Source of the DNA: Paenibacillus tyrphae
GTDB taxonomy: Bacteria; Bacillota; Bacilli; Paenibacillales; NBRC-103111
Direction of reading: 5' to 3'
Length of the DNA: 64,000 nucleotides
Assembly: GCF_024158745.1 (NCBI RefSeq)
Contig: NZ_JAMZAW010000023.1
Coordinates: 1 to 64,000 of the forward strand
Part shown: positions 8,467-18,225 of the stretch, in pieces
Numbering within the stretch: position 1 is the stretch's first letter
How the letters are laid out: the number at the start of each line of letters is the position of its first letter
The notes under the pieces: generated by a model
Database searches by the model: none
What the model saw: the letters and a program-made list of their open reading frames with translations, nothing else
What the model was told of the DNA's origin: nothing
Program-made: the position numbers and the translations under genes

Positions 8467-9525
8467 GTGAGGCCTTTGCTCGGAACGCTGCTTGTTGTAT
8501 TAATCGGGCTTGCCGCTGCCGTGGCGATCGGATTTTATCCGGGCTTTTCCACGACATCCGACGTGGTGGATGACGAACAAGAAGGCTTTGACCAGGCACT
8601 GGTCATTAAATTCAGCCATGTCGTGGCCGAAAATACGCCCAAAGGTTTGGCGGCTCAAAGGTTTGCCAGACTGGTGTCCGAAAAAACAAACCGACGCGTG
8701 AAGGTTGAAGTGTTTCCGAACGCGGTTTTATATAACGAGACTGACGAAATGGATGCGCTTATGCGCGGCAACGTGCAGATGATCGCCCCTTCGTTTGCCA
8801 ATCTATCCGAGCATGTTCCGGCGTGGCTGACGTTTGACCTCCCGTATGCTTTCTTGAGCGATGAAGCGGTACAGGAGGCGTTTGACGGGGAGCTCGGGAA
8901 GCTGCTGTTCGATAAGCTGGCAAGCAAAAATCTGGTCGGCTTGTCTTTTTGGGGCAACGGCTTCAAGCAAATGACATCCAATCGGGGGCCATTGATTCAT
9001 CCTTCGGATTTCAAAGAACAGCACTTTCGCATTTTGCCCAGCAAAGTGATCGAAGCGCAATTTCGACAGTTTGAGGCGAAAACGACCCCGATTCCGTTTA
9101 ACGAAGTCTATCGCGGTCTGGAGTCGGGCGTCGTGGACGGCGAAGAGAATACCATCTCCAACATTCGCACGAAAAAGTTTTATCAGGTGCAAAAATATAT
9201 GACCATCAGCAACCACGGATATCTAGGGTATACGGTGCTGATGAACAAATCGTTCTGGGACAAGCTGCCGGGGGATGTGAAGCAGCCCTTGATAGAAGCG
9301 CTGCAAGAAACGGCGCACTGGGCCAATGACAATGCGATCGAGATGAACCGGCGCCAGCTTGAAGAGCTGCGCCATCAGGGAGCGCTTCAAATTCATGTTC
9401 AAACGCCGGAGGAACGCCGCGAGTGGATGCAGCGATGGGAGCCGATTTACCAGGAATTCGAGTCTATGATCGGAAAAGATGTCATGAGCCTTATTCGCCG
9501 GTTGCGGGAAAAGTACGGTGGTTAA
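8467..9525 (+). CDS. dctB: C4-dicarboxylate-binding protein, DctP/TRAP family
   Basis: About 352 residues: an N-terminal hydrophobic anchor or signal, then a DctP fold with KFSHVVAENTPKGLAAQRFA, the FRILPSKVIEAQFRQF segment carrying the conserved substrate-binding Arg, and GVVDGEENTISNI. The GTG at 8467 follows GGAGGTGGAAGGGC and is preferred to the upstream frame at 8422. No TRAP permease gene is present; in Bacillus the equivalent DctB works with DctS and the transporter as a co-sensor, and the neighbourhood here (dctSR-dctA) supports the same role. Confidence 0.85.
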   Translation: MRPLLGTLLVVLIGLAAAVAIGFYPGFSTTSDVVDDEQEGFDQALVIKFSHVVAENTPKGLAAQRFARLVSEKTNRRVKVEVFPNAVLYNETDEMDALMRGNVQMIAPSFANLSEHVPAWLTFDLPYAFLSDEAVQEAFDGELGKLLFDKLASKNLVGLSFWGNGFKQMTSNRGPLIHPSDFKEQHFRILPSKVIEAQFRQFEAKTTPIPFNEVYRGLESGVVDGEENTISNIRTKKFYQVQKYMTISNHGYLGYTVLMNKSFWDKLPGDVKQPLIEALQETAHWANDNAIEMNRRQLEELRHQGALQIHVQTPEERREWMQRWEPIYQEFESMIGKDVMSLIRRLREKYGG

Positions 9526-9680
9526 CGAAGTGATGACGGCGGCATGCTGGAATTCGACATTTTTTTTGCAGGATAATCCCTCTTTTTTGCCGGATATACA
9601 AAAACATCCATAATCACAACTAAAAGGTGTAATATATGGATTGTTCACACGAACGCAAAATCATATAAGGAGTGATTGTC

Positions 9681-10091
9681 ATGAAAAAGATTGCTTCTCT
9701 GGCCTTACTTTCGGCATTATCCCTAACGTCTATCGCTGGTGCTGCAAGTGCAGAACAATTGACGCCTAATGCAATTAATCCGACTGTAGCGGCTTCCGAA
9801 CCGATAGGTCATCATGAACTGGCCGCCGCAGGACTTGTCATCAAGTTTGGTTCGGTATCTGGTGTACATCATTACACCGTATCGATTTTAAATACAGATG
9901 ACAACTCGAAACAAACGTTTGACACAACAAGCAACTCGTATACATTTACTGGTGCAACAATAGACACGGAATACAAGTTATGGGTTGGCGCGTATGACAA
10001 AAGCGGCAAATTGCTTAAACAAACCGACTCTAATTCGAACTATGTAACCTATAAATTCGCAGGCCAAAGCGTATCGCTTGCTTGGAAATAG
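9681..10091 (+). CDS. Secreted small protein, fibronectin-III-like fold possible
   Basis: About 136 residues with a clear signal peptide (MKKIASLALLSALSLTSIAG, cleavage near AASA) and a beta-rich mature part (VSGVHHYTVSIL, SNSYTFTGATIDTEYKLWVGAYD) that resembles a single FN3-like domain. TAAGGAGTGATTGTC precedes the ATG at 9681, and a strong terminator follows. It is a single-gene unit. I do not know its function. Confidence 0.7.
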   Translation: MKKIASLALLSALSLTSIAGAASAEQLTPNAINPTVAASEPIGHHELAAAGLVIKFGSVSGVHHYTVSILNTDDNSKQTFDTTSNSYTFTGATIDTEYKLWVGAYDKSGKLLKQTDSNSNYVTYKFAGQSVSLAWK

Positions 10092-10098
10092 CAACAGC

Positions 10099-10145
10099 AA
10101 AGTAGACTCCTTGAATGTAATGTTCAAGGAATCTACTTTTTTTTT
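10099..10145 (+). terminator. Terminator of the secreted-protein gene
   Basis: Long stem (AAGTAGA..TCCTTGAA with TTCAAGGA..TCTACTT) followed by at least nine T. Confidence 0.9.
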
Positions 10146-10154
10146 CGAGTCATC

Positions 10155-10871
10155 TTACGCCGTACCTTCCAGCACATATACCTTCACATTTTTCTTCACG
10201 CCGAAGTCGCGGGCCTGCTTCACGTTGTCCATGAACAAGTCGATTCGCGTACCGCGGATGGCCGATCCGATATCTTCGGCCTTGCGGACGCCAATACCGT
10301 CGATGAACACGGTCGAGCCCATCGGGATAACCGAAGGGTCGACGGCAATCGTACGTCCTTCCTCGGCTTTGCTGCCGCTGTAAGTGATGCCGTAGTCCGG
10401 ATGGGACGGCTTCTTGCCGGTCGATTCGACTCCCGCGGTATAAGCCGTTAGCGTCGAAGTCAGCACCTGCCGGATGATGCTCGCTTGTCCCTTAGGCAGC
10501 TCAAGGCCGGCTTGTTCCGGCGGAATCTGCAGCTGCTGTCCTGCCTGGAGCGATCCGGGATCGTCTATTCCGTTGACGGCCAGCAGGGTCTGCACGGGGA
10601 TTCCGAACGATCTGGAGATCCGATAAAGCGTATCGCCCGAGCGCACTTGATAGGAGACAGGGGAAGGCATAGTCTTCAAGACAGGGCTTTCCGTCTGCGC
10701 TTCAGCCTCTTTGTCTCTCTGCAGGATCGCGTCCCATTCCTGGGATGTCATGGTCGTTTCGGCCAGATCCGCCGATGTATGGTAGGCATAGGCTGACCGC
10801 TCGGCCGCCGTTTTTAGGGTGACGATGAGAATAAGGCAAATCGTAAGCCGAAAAATACTAGGATTCAACAT
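10155..10871 (-). CDS. Secreted cell-wall protein with LysM and 3D domains
   Basis: 238 residues: signal or membrane segment at 1-25, one LysM domain at about 73-117 (YQVRSGDTLYRISRSFG...LQIPPE), and a C-terminal 3D domain at about 140-236 with the characteristic DPSVIPMGSTVFIDG, EDIGSAIRG and DLFMDN motifs that carry the three conserved aspartates. Such proteins (YocH/YuiC-like) are peptidoglycan-active enzymes related to lytic transglycosylases, acting outside the membrane. The gene stands alone, convergent with the preceding gene. Confidence 0.85.
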   Translation of the reverse strand: MLNPSIFRLTICLILIVTLKTAAERSAYAYHTSADLAETTMTSQEWDAILQRDKEAEAQTESPVLKTMPSPVSYQVRSGDTLYRISRSFGIPVQTLLAVNGIDDPGSLQAGQQLQIPPEQAGLELPKGQASIIRQVLTSTLTAYTAGVESTGKKPSHPDYGITYSGSKAEEGRTIAVDPSVIPMGSTVFIDGIGVRKAEDIGSAIRGTRIDLFMDNVKQARDFGVKKNVKVYVLEGTA

Positions 10872-11080
10872 TCCTTACTACTCCTCCTTTGTAAAAAACT
10901 AGAGTGATAGTACTAGATTTGCCCACTATCCCCGGATTTAAACCGGCAGGTAAAAATTCGTTTCTCCAAATCTATTGATTGAACGGCAATCTTCCAGTAT
11001 AGTACGAACTATATGTCAGATATTGTGACGCATTGCAGGAATACGCGACCGGCAGAAGGTCCGCACAAGGGGGCATCGGG

Positions 11081-11896
11081 ATGAGCAGACTTGCAGGAAA
11101 ACGAATTGCGCTTACAGGACCGAGGAAAGCGGCGGAGCTCAGCGTCATTGTGGAAAAGCTGGACGGGGTGCCGATCTTGCGGCCGGCCCAAGGAACCGTT
11201 GCCGTTGAGCAGGAGCAAGTGGAGGCGGAAATTGCTCGTCTGATCGAGACGGGGATCGATTGGGTCATTCTTACGACAGGGATCGGCACGGAGCTCTTGG
11301 TGCAAGCGGCCGAAAGCATGGGCCAAAAGGAAGCGTTCGTTGAAGCGTTGGGCCAAGCCCGAATCGCGGCCAGAGGATATAAAACGATCAATTATTTGAA
11401 AACGTTGGGGCTAACCCCTACCGTTCGGGACGAGGACGGAACGACGGCCAGCCTGATCGCGGCGATGGCGCCTTACGAGCTTCAAGAGCAAAGGGTAGCT
11501 CTGCAACTGTACGGCGACAACGCTCCCCGGCTTGTCCAATGGCTCGCCGAGCGGCAGGCGTCGTACCGTGAAATTTTGCCGTATCGTCACGTTCCGCCCG
11601 CCTTGGAGGTGGTGGATACGCTGCTGAATGAAATTGTGAGCGGCGCTATCGATGCCGTGACATTCACCAGCACCCCGCAGGTTCGGTTTTTGATGACCTA
11701 TGCCCGGGAGCAGGGGATGGCAGACCGGGTTAAGGAAGCTTTTGCGAGCGGCGTCGTCGCCGTGGCGGTAGGCAAAGTGACGGCTGAAGCGCTTCGCGAA
11801 GAGGGCATTGCCCGGGTCGTCGCACCCGAGCAGGAGCGGATGGGCAGCATGATCGTCAGCCTGGCGCAGTATTATGAGGAGGAATCTGGGGCGTAA
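11081..11896 (+). CDS. Uroporphyrinogen-III synthase-like protein
   Basis: About 271 residues of the HEM4 fold: LAGKRIALTGPRKAAEL at the N-terminus, DWVILTTGIGTELL, GYKTINYLKTLGLTP, DAVTFTSTPQVRFL and VAVGKVTAEALREEGI. The family cyclises hydroxymethylbilane to uroporphyrinogen III, the tetrapyrrole branch point. The ATG at 11081 follows AAGGGGGCATCGGG. It is not in a hem operon, so it may be a paralogue with a regulatory or siroheme/cobalamin-related role; the cobalamin operon at 60-64 kb is too far away to argue for linkage. Confidence 0.75.
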   Translation: MSRLAGKRIALTGPRKAAELSVIVEKLDGVPILRPAQGTVAVEQEQVEAEIARLIETGIDWVILTTGIGTELLVQAAESMGQKEAFVEALGQARIAARGYKTINYLKTLGLTPTVRDEDGTTASLIAAMAPYELQEQRVALQLYGDNAPRLVQWLAERQASYREILPYRHVPPALEVVDTLLNEIVSGAIDAVTFTSTPQVRFLMTYAREQGMADRVKEAFASGVVAVAVGKVTAEALREEGIARVVAPEQERMGSMIVSLAQYYEEESGA

Positions 11897-11992
11897 AGCG
11901 TCGGATTATTCCGAAATTTGGTCCGAGATTTCAGGTATGGTATACTTTCCGTGTTAGGAAGGTATGCCCTATTTTTTACATATGGAGGCATT

Positions 11993-12916
11993 ATGGAAGC
12001 GACTCCGGTAGTACAATTGCAGCAGGTAACCAAGCGAATCGGCTCCAAAACGATTGTGGACGGGCTGTCTTTCGCAGTAAAGCCCGGCGAAGTGTTCGGT
12101 TTTCTCGGACCGAACGGCGCGGGCAAGACGACAACGATCCGGATGATGGTCGGATTAATGGCCATCACGGACGGCGAAGTGCTGATTCAGGGACATAGTG
12201 TGAAAACAAGGTTTGAGCAAGCGATGCTTCATGTCGGCGCGATTGTGGAGAACCCCGAGTTTTACGGATTTATGACCGGGTATCAGAACCTGGTTCATTT
12301 TGCCCGGATGATGCCGAATGTCCCAAAGGAACGTATTGACGAAGTGGTTCGGCTGGTGAAGCTGGAGAACCGCATTATGGATAAGGTAAAAACGTATTCG
12401 CTCGGCATGCGGCAGCGTCTCGGCGTAGCCCAGGCGATTCTGCACCGACCGTCGGTGCTTGTGCTGGACGAGCCGACCAACGGTCTGGACCCAGAGGGGA
12501 TCCGCGAGCTGCGCGATTATTTGCGCCGGTTGGCTGCGGAGGAAGGGCTGGCTGTCATCGTTTCGAGCCACTTGCTGTCGGAGATGGAATTGATGTGCGA
12601 CCGGGTAGCCATCATTCAGAACGGACGGCTGCTCGATGTCCGGTCGTTCAAGGAGGCGCCTTCGGAGACGGAGGCGGTCGAGGTCCGGTTTGAAGTCGAC
12701 CGCCCCGAGGCGGCTCTGGAGCTGCTTGGAGAAGCGGAACGCGCGCAAGCGGAAGGCTCGGAGCTCGTCGTATGGCTGCCGAACCGGCGCGAAGCGACCG
12801 CCGAGCTTAACGCCCGCTTCGTTGCGGCGGGAATCCGGGTTTACGGCATCCGGACGCTGACCAAAACGCTCGAGGAGCAGTTCCTCGAAGTGACGGGAGG
12901 GAACCGGATTGTCTAG
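11993..12916 (+). CDS. ABC transporter ATP-binding protein (DrrA/CcmA type)
   Basis: About 307 residues. Walker A GPNGAGKTT, signature YSLGMRQRLG, Walker B VLVLDEPTNGLDP and the switch His in VIVSSHLLSEME are all intact, with a C-terminal regulatory extension to about residue 307. The ATG at 11993 lies four bases after GGAGG. The stop overlaps the start of the permease gene, so the two are translationally coupled and form an exporter-type ABC pair. The substrate cannot be inferred. Confidence 0.9.
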   Translation: MEATPVVQLQQVTKRIGSKTIVDGLSFAVKPGEVFGFLGPNGAGKTTTIRMMVGLMAITDGEVLIQGHSVKTRFEQAMLHVGAIVENPEFYGFMTGYQNLVHFARMMPNVPKERIDEVVRLVKLENRIMDKVKTYSLGMRQRLGVAQAILHRPSVLVLDEPTNGLDPEGIRELRDYLRRLAAEEGLAVIVSSHLLSEMELMCDRVAIIQNGRLLDVRSFKEAPSETEAVEVRFEVDRPEAALELLGEAERAQAEGSELVVWLPNRREATAELNARFVAAGIRVYGIRTLTKTLEEQFLEVTGGNRIV

Positions 12917-13682
12917 CGTATTTCGCCTCATACAGAACGAACAGATGAAAATTTATACCCGTCTGCGGACGTGGATCATGCTCGCTTTTGTCGTCTTGGC
13001 GGTCGTTTCGATGGGCGCGATGATGAAGTATGTCCTCGAATCGGAGATGAACCACGTCCTTCAATTCATGAGCAACTCGGCGATTCTCGCCCCGCTCGTC
13101 ACGATTTTTTCCGTCATTGTGGCGGGTGACAGCGTAGCTTCCGAATTTACGTGGGGCACGGTGAAGCTGCTGCTGATCCGTCCGGCCTCCCGCGGCAAAA
13201 TTTTATTGGCCAAGTACGTATCCGTGCTGCTGTTCATTGTCGAGCTGCTGCTGCTTATGCTGATCATCTCCTACTTTACGGGGCTCGTGCTATTCGGCGT
13301 CAGCGGCTCGGTTGCACCCGACTGGACGATGCCGGCCATCCTTCAAGGGTATGGCATCAAAGCCGTAGAGATCGTGATGACGGCGACGCTGGCTTTTATG
13401 ATTTCCACCGTGTTCCGGAGCAGCTCGCTGGCGATCGGACTTTCCATCTTCCTGATGTTTGTGTCCGGAACGCTCGTAACCATTTTGGTGCAGCTCAGAT
13501 ATGCCTGGGTCAAATATTTGTTGTTCGCAAATACGGATTTGACTCCGTATTTGCACGGGGGCAAGCCAGTAGTCCCCGGGATGACGCTAGGCTTCTCTCT
13601 GGCCGTGCTGGCCGCCTACTGGATAGTGTTCTATGCCGTTTCATGGCTGCTATTTACGAAAAGAGACGTCGCAGGCAGCTAG
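12909..13682 (+). CDS. ABC-2 type permease, partner of the preceding ATPase
   Basis: 257 residues with about six membrane helices and the ABC-2 pattern: a cytoplasmic start, then SVASEFTWGTVKLLLIRPASRGKIL, typical of bacitracin/antibiotic-type export permeases such as YtrF/BcrB-like proteins. It uses a TTG start and overlaps the ATPase gene by eight bases. A terminator with GTCGCG arms follows. Confidence 0.85.
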   Translation: MSSVFRLIQNEQMKIYTRLRTWIMLAFVVLAVVSMGAMMKYVLESEMNHVLQFMSNSAILAPLVTIFSVIVAGDSVASEFTWGTVKLLLIRPASRGKILLAKYVSVLLFIVELLLLMLIISYFTGLVLFGVSGSVAPDWTMPAILQGYGIKAVEIVMTATLAFMISTVFRSSSLAIGLSIFLMFVSGTLVTILVQLRYAWVKYLLFANTDLTPYLHGGKPVVPGMTLGFSLAVLAAYWIVFYAVSWLLFTKRDVAGS

Positions 13683-13722
13683 CAGGCGATCAAGAGGCGT
13701 CATTCAACCGACAAAATATTGC

Positions 13723-13775
13723 AAACGCGACAGCCGTCTTTGTTCTTGCGAATCAAGCGTGCGGTCGCGTTTTTG
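13723..13775 (+). terminator. Terminator after the ABC exporter
   Basis: AAACGCGAC pairs with GTCGCGTTT and a T run follows. Confidence 0.7.
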
Positions 13776-13805
13776 GCTTGTCTGTAAAGCGGAGGAGGGA
13801 GAAGC

Positions 13806-14606
13806 ATGGTCGGATCGGTATGGCTCGTATTTGCGCTGACCTTGATCATTCACGGCGTGGAAACGCTATCTTATGCGGTAAGGCTGGCCGGCATCCGAAC
13901 AGGAAAGCTGGCGGTCGCCTTGTCGCTCACGGGCATCATCGTTCTGATCTCCAGAACATCGAACATGCTTCAAGGCACGTTATTCGGCAATTTGATCGAT
14001 AGAGCGAAGAATGACCCAGACATTGCGCTCGGGCTCCAATTTCATCTGATCTTGATCGGGGCATCCGTCGGAACGCTGGTGGCGCTTCTCGTTTTTCCGA
14101 CGATGGTGTTCGTGGCCGCGCGGCTGATCGCCCGGCTTGAGGTTGTCGGGTCGCTGCCGGTCCTGATCCGGGAGTCCGTGACGATCGACAAGCTGAAATC
14201 GGTCAAGCGCGTATTTCGTCTGCCCCGTCTGGAGATGCTCAGCCGGCTGCGGGTCGGCGGGATTCCGAAGCGGCTTTTGCTCATGAACACCTTGGTCACG
14301 GGCATCTACACGGTCGGCGTATTATCCGCGCTGTATGCTTCTTATCTCGTTCCCGAGCATGGAACAAGCGCCGCACAATCGTCGGGTCTGATCAACGGGA
14401 TTGCCACGATCCTGCTGACCATCTTCATCGATCCGCGAGTGGCGCTGCTGTCCGATAAAGCGATGTCCGGCAAGGTCAAGCAGGCGGAGCTTCATAAAAT
14501 GTTCGGCATCCTTATGCTGTCGCGGCTGGCCGGCACCTTGCTCGCCCAGCTTTTGCTCCTGCCGGGAGCGAAGGTGATTGCATTCATTTGCGGGTTGTTA
14601 TTTTAA
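13806..14606 (+). CDS. amj: Alternate lipid II flippase Amj
   Basis: 266 residues with about six membrane helices. The sequence HGVETLSYAVRLAGIRTGKLAVALSL, then VLISRTSNMLQ, is the family signature of YdaH/Amj, which moves lipid II across the membrane in parallel with MurJ. A GGAGGGAGAAGC ribosome binding site precedes the ATG. In Bacillus the gene is induced by cell-envelope stress (sigma M); no such promoter could be confirmed here. Single-gene unit. Confidence 0.85.
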   Translation: MVGSVWLVFALTLIIHGVETLSYAVRLAGIRTGKLAVALSLTGIIVLISRTSNMLQGTLFGNLIDRAKNDPDIALGLQFHLILIGASVGTLVALLVFPTMVFVAARLIARLEVVGSLPVLIRESVTIDKLKSVKRVFRLPRLEMLSRLRVGGIPKRLLLMNTLVTGIYTVGVLSALYASYLVPEHGTSAAQSSGLINGIATILLTIFIDPRVALLSDKAMSGKVKQAELHKMFGILMLSRLAGTLLAQLLLLPGAKVIAFICGLLF

Positions 14607-14778
14607 AACCGCAGAGACTTCTATTCTTTGATAGTCCTAGGAGTCAAGTCCTGCCGGTAAGAAGTGTTAAGCTTTCATTAATCTGGTCATTTGAGGCGTA
14701 TCGGAAGAGGAAAACCGCGATTCATGTCGAATTAAAAGCTGTCAGTTTAAATTAGTTAAAGGGGACTTTCATTAGACT

Positions 14779-15552
14779 ATGATTGAATTCCAGAATGTGT
14801 CCAAGGTATATCCGAACGGAACCGTAGGTCTCAAAAATATTAATTTGACCATGGACAAAGGCGAATTTATTGTAATCGTCGGTCTCTCGGGAGCGGGAAA
14901 ATCGACGCTGCTGCGCTCGATCAACAGACTGCATGAAATTACCGACGGCCAAATTCTCATCAACGGGCGCTCGATTACGGCGGCAAAGGGAGCCCAGCTG
15001 CGGAATCTGCGCCGCGATATCGGCATGATTTTTCAAAATTTCAACTTAGTCAAACGTTCCTCCGTTCTTCGCAACGTTCTCTCCGGCCGTGTAGGCTATC
15101 ATTCGACGATGCGGACGCTGCTCGGGCTGTTTCCGAAACAAGACGTAGAGCTTGCGCTCCAAGCGCTTGAACGCGTAAATATTCGGGAGAAGGCGTATGC
15201 CCGTGCGGACGAATTGTCCGGCGGACAGCAGCAGCGCGTCTCGATCGCCAGAGCGCTTGCCCAGGAAGCGAAAATCATTTTGGCGGACGAGCCGGTCGCC
15301 TCGCTGGACCCGTTGACGACGCGCCAAGTCATGGACGACTTGAAACGGATTAATCAGGAGCTCGGCATCACGACCGTCGTTAACCTTCACTTTATCGACT
15401 TGGCGCGGGAATACGCGACCCGCATTATCGGCCTGCGCGCAGGGGAGGTCGTGTTCGACGGTCCCGTATCGGAAGCGACGGACGAGGCCTTCTCGGGTAT
15501 TTACGGGCGCGCGATCAAGAAGGACGAGCTTCTGGGGGTGGAGGCGGAATGA
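14779..15552 (+). CDS. phnC: Phosphonate/phosphite ABC transporter ATP-binding protein
   Basis: 257 residues. Walker [11 protein letters not shown]-loop [20 protein letters not shown] (typical of PhnC), signature LSGGQQQR, Walker [14 protein letters not shown] and the switch His in [10 protein letters not shown]. It starts the phnC-phnE-phnE operon, with a four-base overlap into the first permease gene. The gene energises uptake of organophosphonates or phosphite. Confidence 0.92.
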   Translation: MIEFQNVSKVYPNGTVGLKNINLTMDKGEFIVIVGLSGAGKSTLLRSINRLHEITDGQILINGRSITAAKGAQLRNLRRDIGMIFQNFNLVKRSSVLRNVLSGRVGYHSTMRTLLGLFPKQDVELALQALERVNIREKAYARADELSGGQQQRVSIARALAQEAKIILADEPVASLDPLTTRQVMDDLKRINQELGITTVVNLHFIDLAREYATRIIGLRAGEVVFDGPVSEATDEAFSGIYGRAIKKDELLGVEAE

Positions 15553-16340
15553 CCGGGCCCGAACGCCGCGACATCCTGAAAAAGCCGTCGAATACGAAGT
15601 CGTATATGACGACGTTAGTCCTGATCTTTCTGTTATGGTGGAGCGCCCATAATACAGACTCCAGTATTACCAAGCTGATCGAAGGTTTTCCGGAGATGGG
15701 CAAGCTGCTTGTTGAGATGGTTCCTCCCGACTGGAGCTATATCGATGTTGTCTGGAAGCCGATGATGGAAACGATACAAATGGCGGTGATCGGCACGACG
15801 CTCGGCGGGCTGGTCGCGATTCCGATCGCTTTGCTTGCGGCCGGCAACGTAACCCGCAGCCCGTGGATTTATCATCCGGCGCGCATTATTCTCAACCTGA
15901 TCCGGACCATTCCCGAGCTGCTTTTTGCCGGATTGTTCGTTGCGATCTTCGGCATCGGGGCGATGCCCGGGGTGCTGGCGCTCGCCTTTTTCTCCTTCGG
16001 CTTGATCGCCAAGCTGACCTACGAATCGATCGAGGCGATCGATCCGGGCCCGCTGGAAGCGATGACGGCCGTCGGGGCCAACAAGCTGCAATGGATTCAT
16101 TTTGGCGTCGTGCCGCAGGTGGCGGCTCAATATATCGCTTATTTTTTGTACACGTTCGAAGTCAATGTCCGGGCTGCCGCCGTGCTAGGCTTGGTCGGTG
16201 CGGGCGGGATCGGGTTAACGCTCGACCGGACGCTGCAGCAGTTCCGTTATGACCGTTCGGCCCTTATCATTATTTTGACGCTGGCGATCGTGCTGCTGAT
16301 CGATTTTGTGAGCACGAAGATAAGGGAGAGGCTGTTATGA
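15549..16340 (+). CDS. phnE: Phosphonate ABC transporter permease, first copy
   Basis: 263 residues with six membrane helices. The binding-protein-dependent permease loop [22 protein letters not shown] is intact, and [17 protein letters not shown] and [11 protein letters not shown] are typical of PhnE. It overlaps phnC and the second permease gene by four bases each, so the three are translationally coupled. Confidence 0.92.
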   Translation: MTGPERRDILKKPSNTKSYMTTLVLIFLLWWSAHNTDSSITKLIEGFPEMGKLLVEMVPPDWSYIDVVWKPMMETIQMAVIGTTLGGLVAIPIALLAAGNVTRSPWIYHPARIILNLIRTIPELLFAGLFVAIFGIGAMPGVLALAFFSFGLIAKLTYESIEAIDPGPLEAMTAVGANKLQWIHFGVVPQVAAQYIAYFLYTFEVNVRAAAVLGLVGAGGIGLTLDRTLQQFRYDRSALIIILTLAIVLLIDFVSTKIRERLL

Positions 16341-17128
16341 ATCAGACGACGACTAAAAAACCGTTCCGCATCCGTTTCTGGCTCGTGGCCATCATTATAT
16401 TGGCCATTTATCTCTGGTCTTTTCTCGGCATTAAATTCGAAGGCTTGACGGAAAACGCCGGCCGGGATTTCGCCGCCATTCTCCGCGGCTTGTTCAATCC
16501 CGATTGGGGCTTTGTCTACATGCCCGAAGGCGAGGATCTGATCCGGGGACTGCTCGATACGCTTGCCATTTCCATTATCGGTACGTTTATCTCGGCGTTT
16601 CTGTGCGTGCCGTTTGCCTTCTGGGCGGCAAATAATATGAGCCGTTTCCGTTGGGTATCCGGCAGCGGCAAATTCATGCTGAGCTTTATCCGGACATTCC
16701 CGGAAATCATCATGGCGATCATCTTCATTAAAGCGGTGGGCCCGGGCGCCTATGCCGGGGTGCTGGCGCTCGGCCTGCACTCGATCGGGATGCTCGGCAA
16801 GCTGTATTCGGAAGCGATCGAAAATCTCGATCTCGGGCCGACCGAGGCGCTGACCGCCTGCGGCGCCAACCGCTTGCAGGTACTGTGGTTCGCCGTCATT
16901 CCGCAGGTACTGCCGCACTTCTTCTCGTTTGCGCTGTACCGCTTCGAGATTAACATCCGTTCCGCTTCCATCCTCGGCCTAATCGGTGCGGGCGGGATCG
17001 GGGCGCCGCTCATTCTGGCGCTGGAAGCTCGTGCATGGAACCGCGTCGGCGTTATTTTGCTCGGGATCATCGTCATGGTCACCATTATCGATATTATTTC
17101 TTCCGCCATTCGTAAACGTCTGGTGTAG
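16337..17128 (+). CDS. phnE: Phosphonate ABC transporter permease, second copy
   Basis: 263 residues, homologous to the first permease: RTFPEIIMAIIFIKAVGPG, EALTACGANRLQVLWFAVIPQV and ASILGLIGAGGIG. The pair would form a heterodimeric channel with PhnC. The operon ends at a bidirectional terminator; the binding protein gene phnD lies 2.4 kb away on the opposite strand. Confidence 0.92.
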   Translation: MNQTTTKKPFRIRFWLVAIIILAIYLWSFLGIKFEGLTENAGRDFAAILRGLFNPDWGFVYMPEGEDLIRGLLDTLAISIIGTFISAFLCVPFAFWAANNMSRFRWVSGSGKFMLSFIRTFPEIIMAIIFIKAVGPGAYAGVLALGLHSIGMLGKLYSEAIENLDLGPTEALTACGANRLQVLWFAVIPQVLPHFFSFALYRFEINIRSASILGLIGAGGIGAPLILALEARAWNRVGVILLGIIVMVTIIDIISSAIRKRLV

Positions 17129-17140
17129 GTGTAGCCCACA

Positions 17141-17183
17141 AAGCCCGCTTTTCGGATCATTGTGCCGAAAGCGGGCTTCTTTG
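17141..17183. terminator. Bidirectional terminator between phnE and the LysR gene
   Basis: AAGCCCGCTTTTCGG pairs with CCGAAAGCGGGCTT and is flanked by T-rich sequence on the + side. Confidence 0.8.
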
Positions 17184-17206
17184 TGCGGAAAGTCCTGCTT
17201 CGCTTC

Positions 17207-18097
17207 TTATTGGCGTTTAAATCCGGATATCAGCTCGACAAACGCTGCGGCTTGTCCGGATAGCGGCTCGCCTTCGCGCCAATAGACGGCAATCGGGTTC
17301 TTCACCTCCGGATGCTTCACCTGTACCCGCACGACCTCGCGTCGCTCTACGAACTCTCGCACCTCGGCGGCCGAGGCGAAGAGCACGCCGTAGCCCGCGG
17401 CGACCGCCCGAACGGCTTCGTTCATCCCGCCCAGCTCGACGCCGATCTCGGGCGGGTCGAGGCTCGACATCCGGCATAGCGCGAGCAGCATTTCGCGAGT
17501 CGAGCTGCCTTCCTCCCGCATGATGAACGTTTCTTTCAATAGATCGGCGAGCCCGACCTCTTTGGCTGCACACGGATGATCTGGAGGGACGACGAACCAC
17601 ATCGGGTCCTCGAACAGCACGGTGCGCTTCAGCGGGGAGGACGCAGTGGCGCCGCCTCCGATGACCGCGATATCGGCTTCGTACCGTTCCAGCTGTTCAA
17701 GCGACTGCTGGGCGTTCCCGGTATATTGAGTCAGCCGCACCCCGGCAAAACTCCGCTTGTAGGCGGCGATCCAGCCGGGCAGCAAAAAGTTGGCAGGCAG
17801 ATACGTCGCGGCGATCCGCAGTGTGCCGGACCGGCCTGCCCGGTAATCGTCGACGAGCGTTTCCAGTTCCTGTTCCAGAGCGAATAACCGCTCGGCATGG
17901 GCGGCAAGGAACGTTCCCGCTTCCGTTAGCCAAATACCCCTTCCTTTCGGAGCCAGCAAGACGAGGCCAAGCTCCTTCTCCAAATTTCGGATCTGCATTG
18001 TAACCGCGGGCTGGCTGATGCGCAGCGTCTCGGAAGCACGGGTAACACTTCGGCTTCGAGCGACGACATGAAATATTTTTAACGCGTGGAGGTTCAT
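17207..18097 (-). CDS. LysR-family transcriptional regulator
   Basis: 296 residues. The N-terminal winged helix-turn-helix (FHVVARSRSVTRASETLRISQPAVTMQ) is followed by a periplasmic-binding-like effector domain from about residue 90. It is convergent with phnCEE and divergent from the threonine-synthase-like gene at 18226, so the 128-base AT-rich gap between 18098 and 18225 is the likely operator for that gene. Effector unknown; CysL/YwfK-type regulators are similar in length and layout. Confidence 0.85.
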   Translation of the reverse strand: MNLHALKIFHVVARSRSVTRASETLRISQPAVTMQIRNLEKELGLVLLAPKGRGIWLTEAGTFLAAHAERLFALEQELETLVDDYRAGRSGTLRIAATYLPANFLLPGWIAAYKRSFAGVRLTQYTGNAQQSLEQLERYEADIAVIGGGATASSPLKRTVLFEDPMWFVVPPDHPCAAKEVGLADLLKETFIMREEGSSTREMLLALCRMSSLDPPEIGVELGGMNEAVRAVAAGYGVLFASAAEVREFVERREVVRVQVKHPEVKNPIAVYWREGEPLSGQAAAFVELISGFKRQ

Positions 18098-18225
18098 GGG
18101 GAGGGGGCTCCATTCATAAATTTATTTTATGTTTATCAGAAATAAATATATTATACTTATATGTTTTTCCGTTTTATTCTAAAGTCGAACGAAGCAAATC
18201 GCAATAGCGAAAAGGAGCGAGCGGG

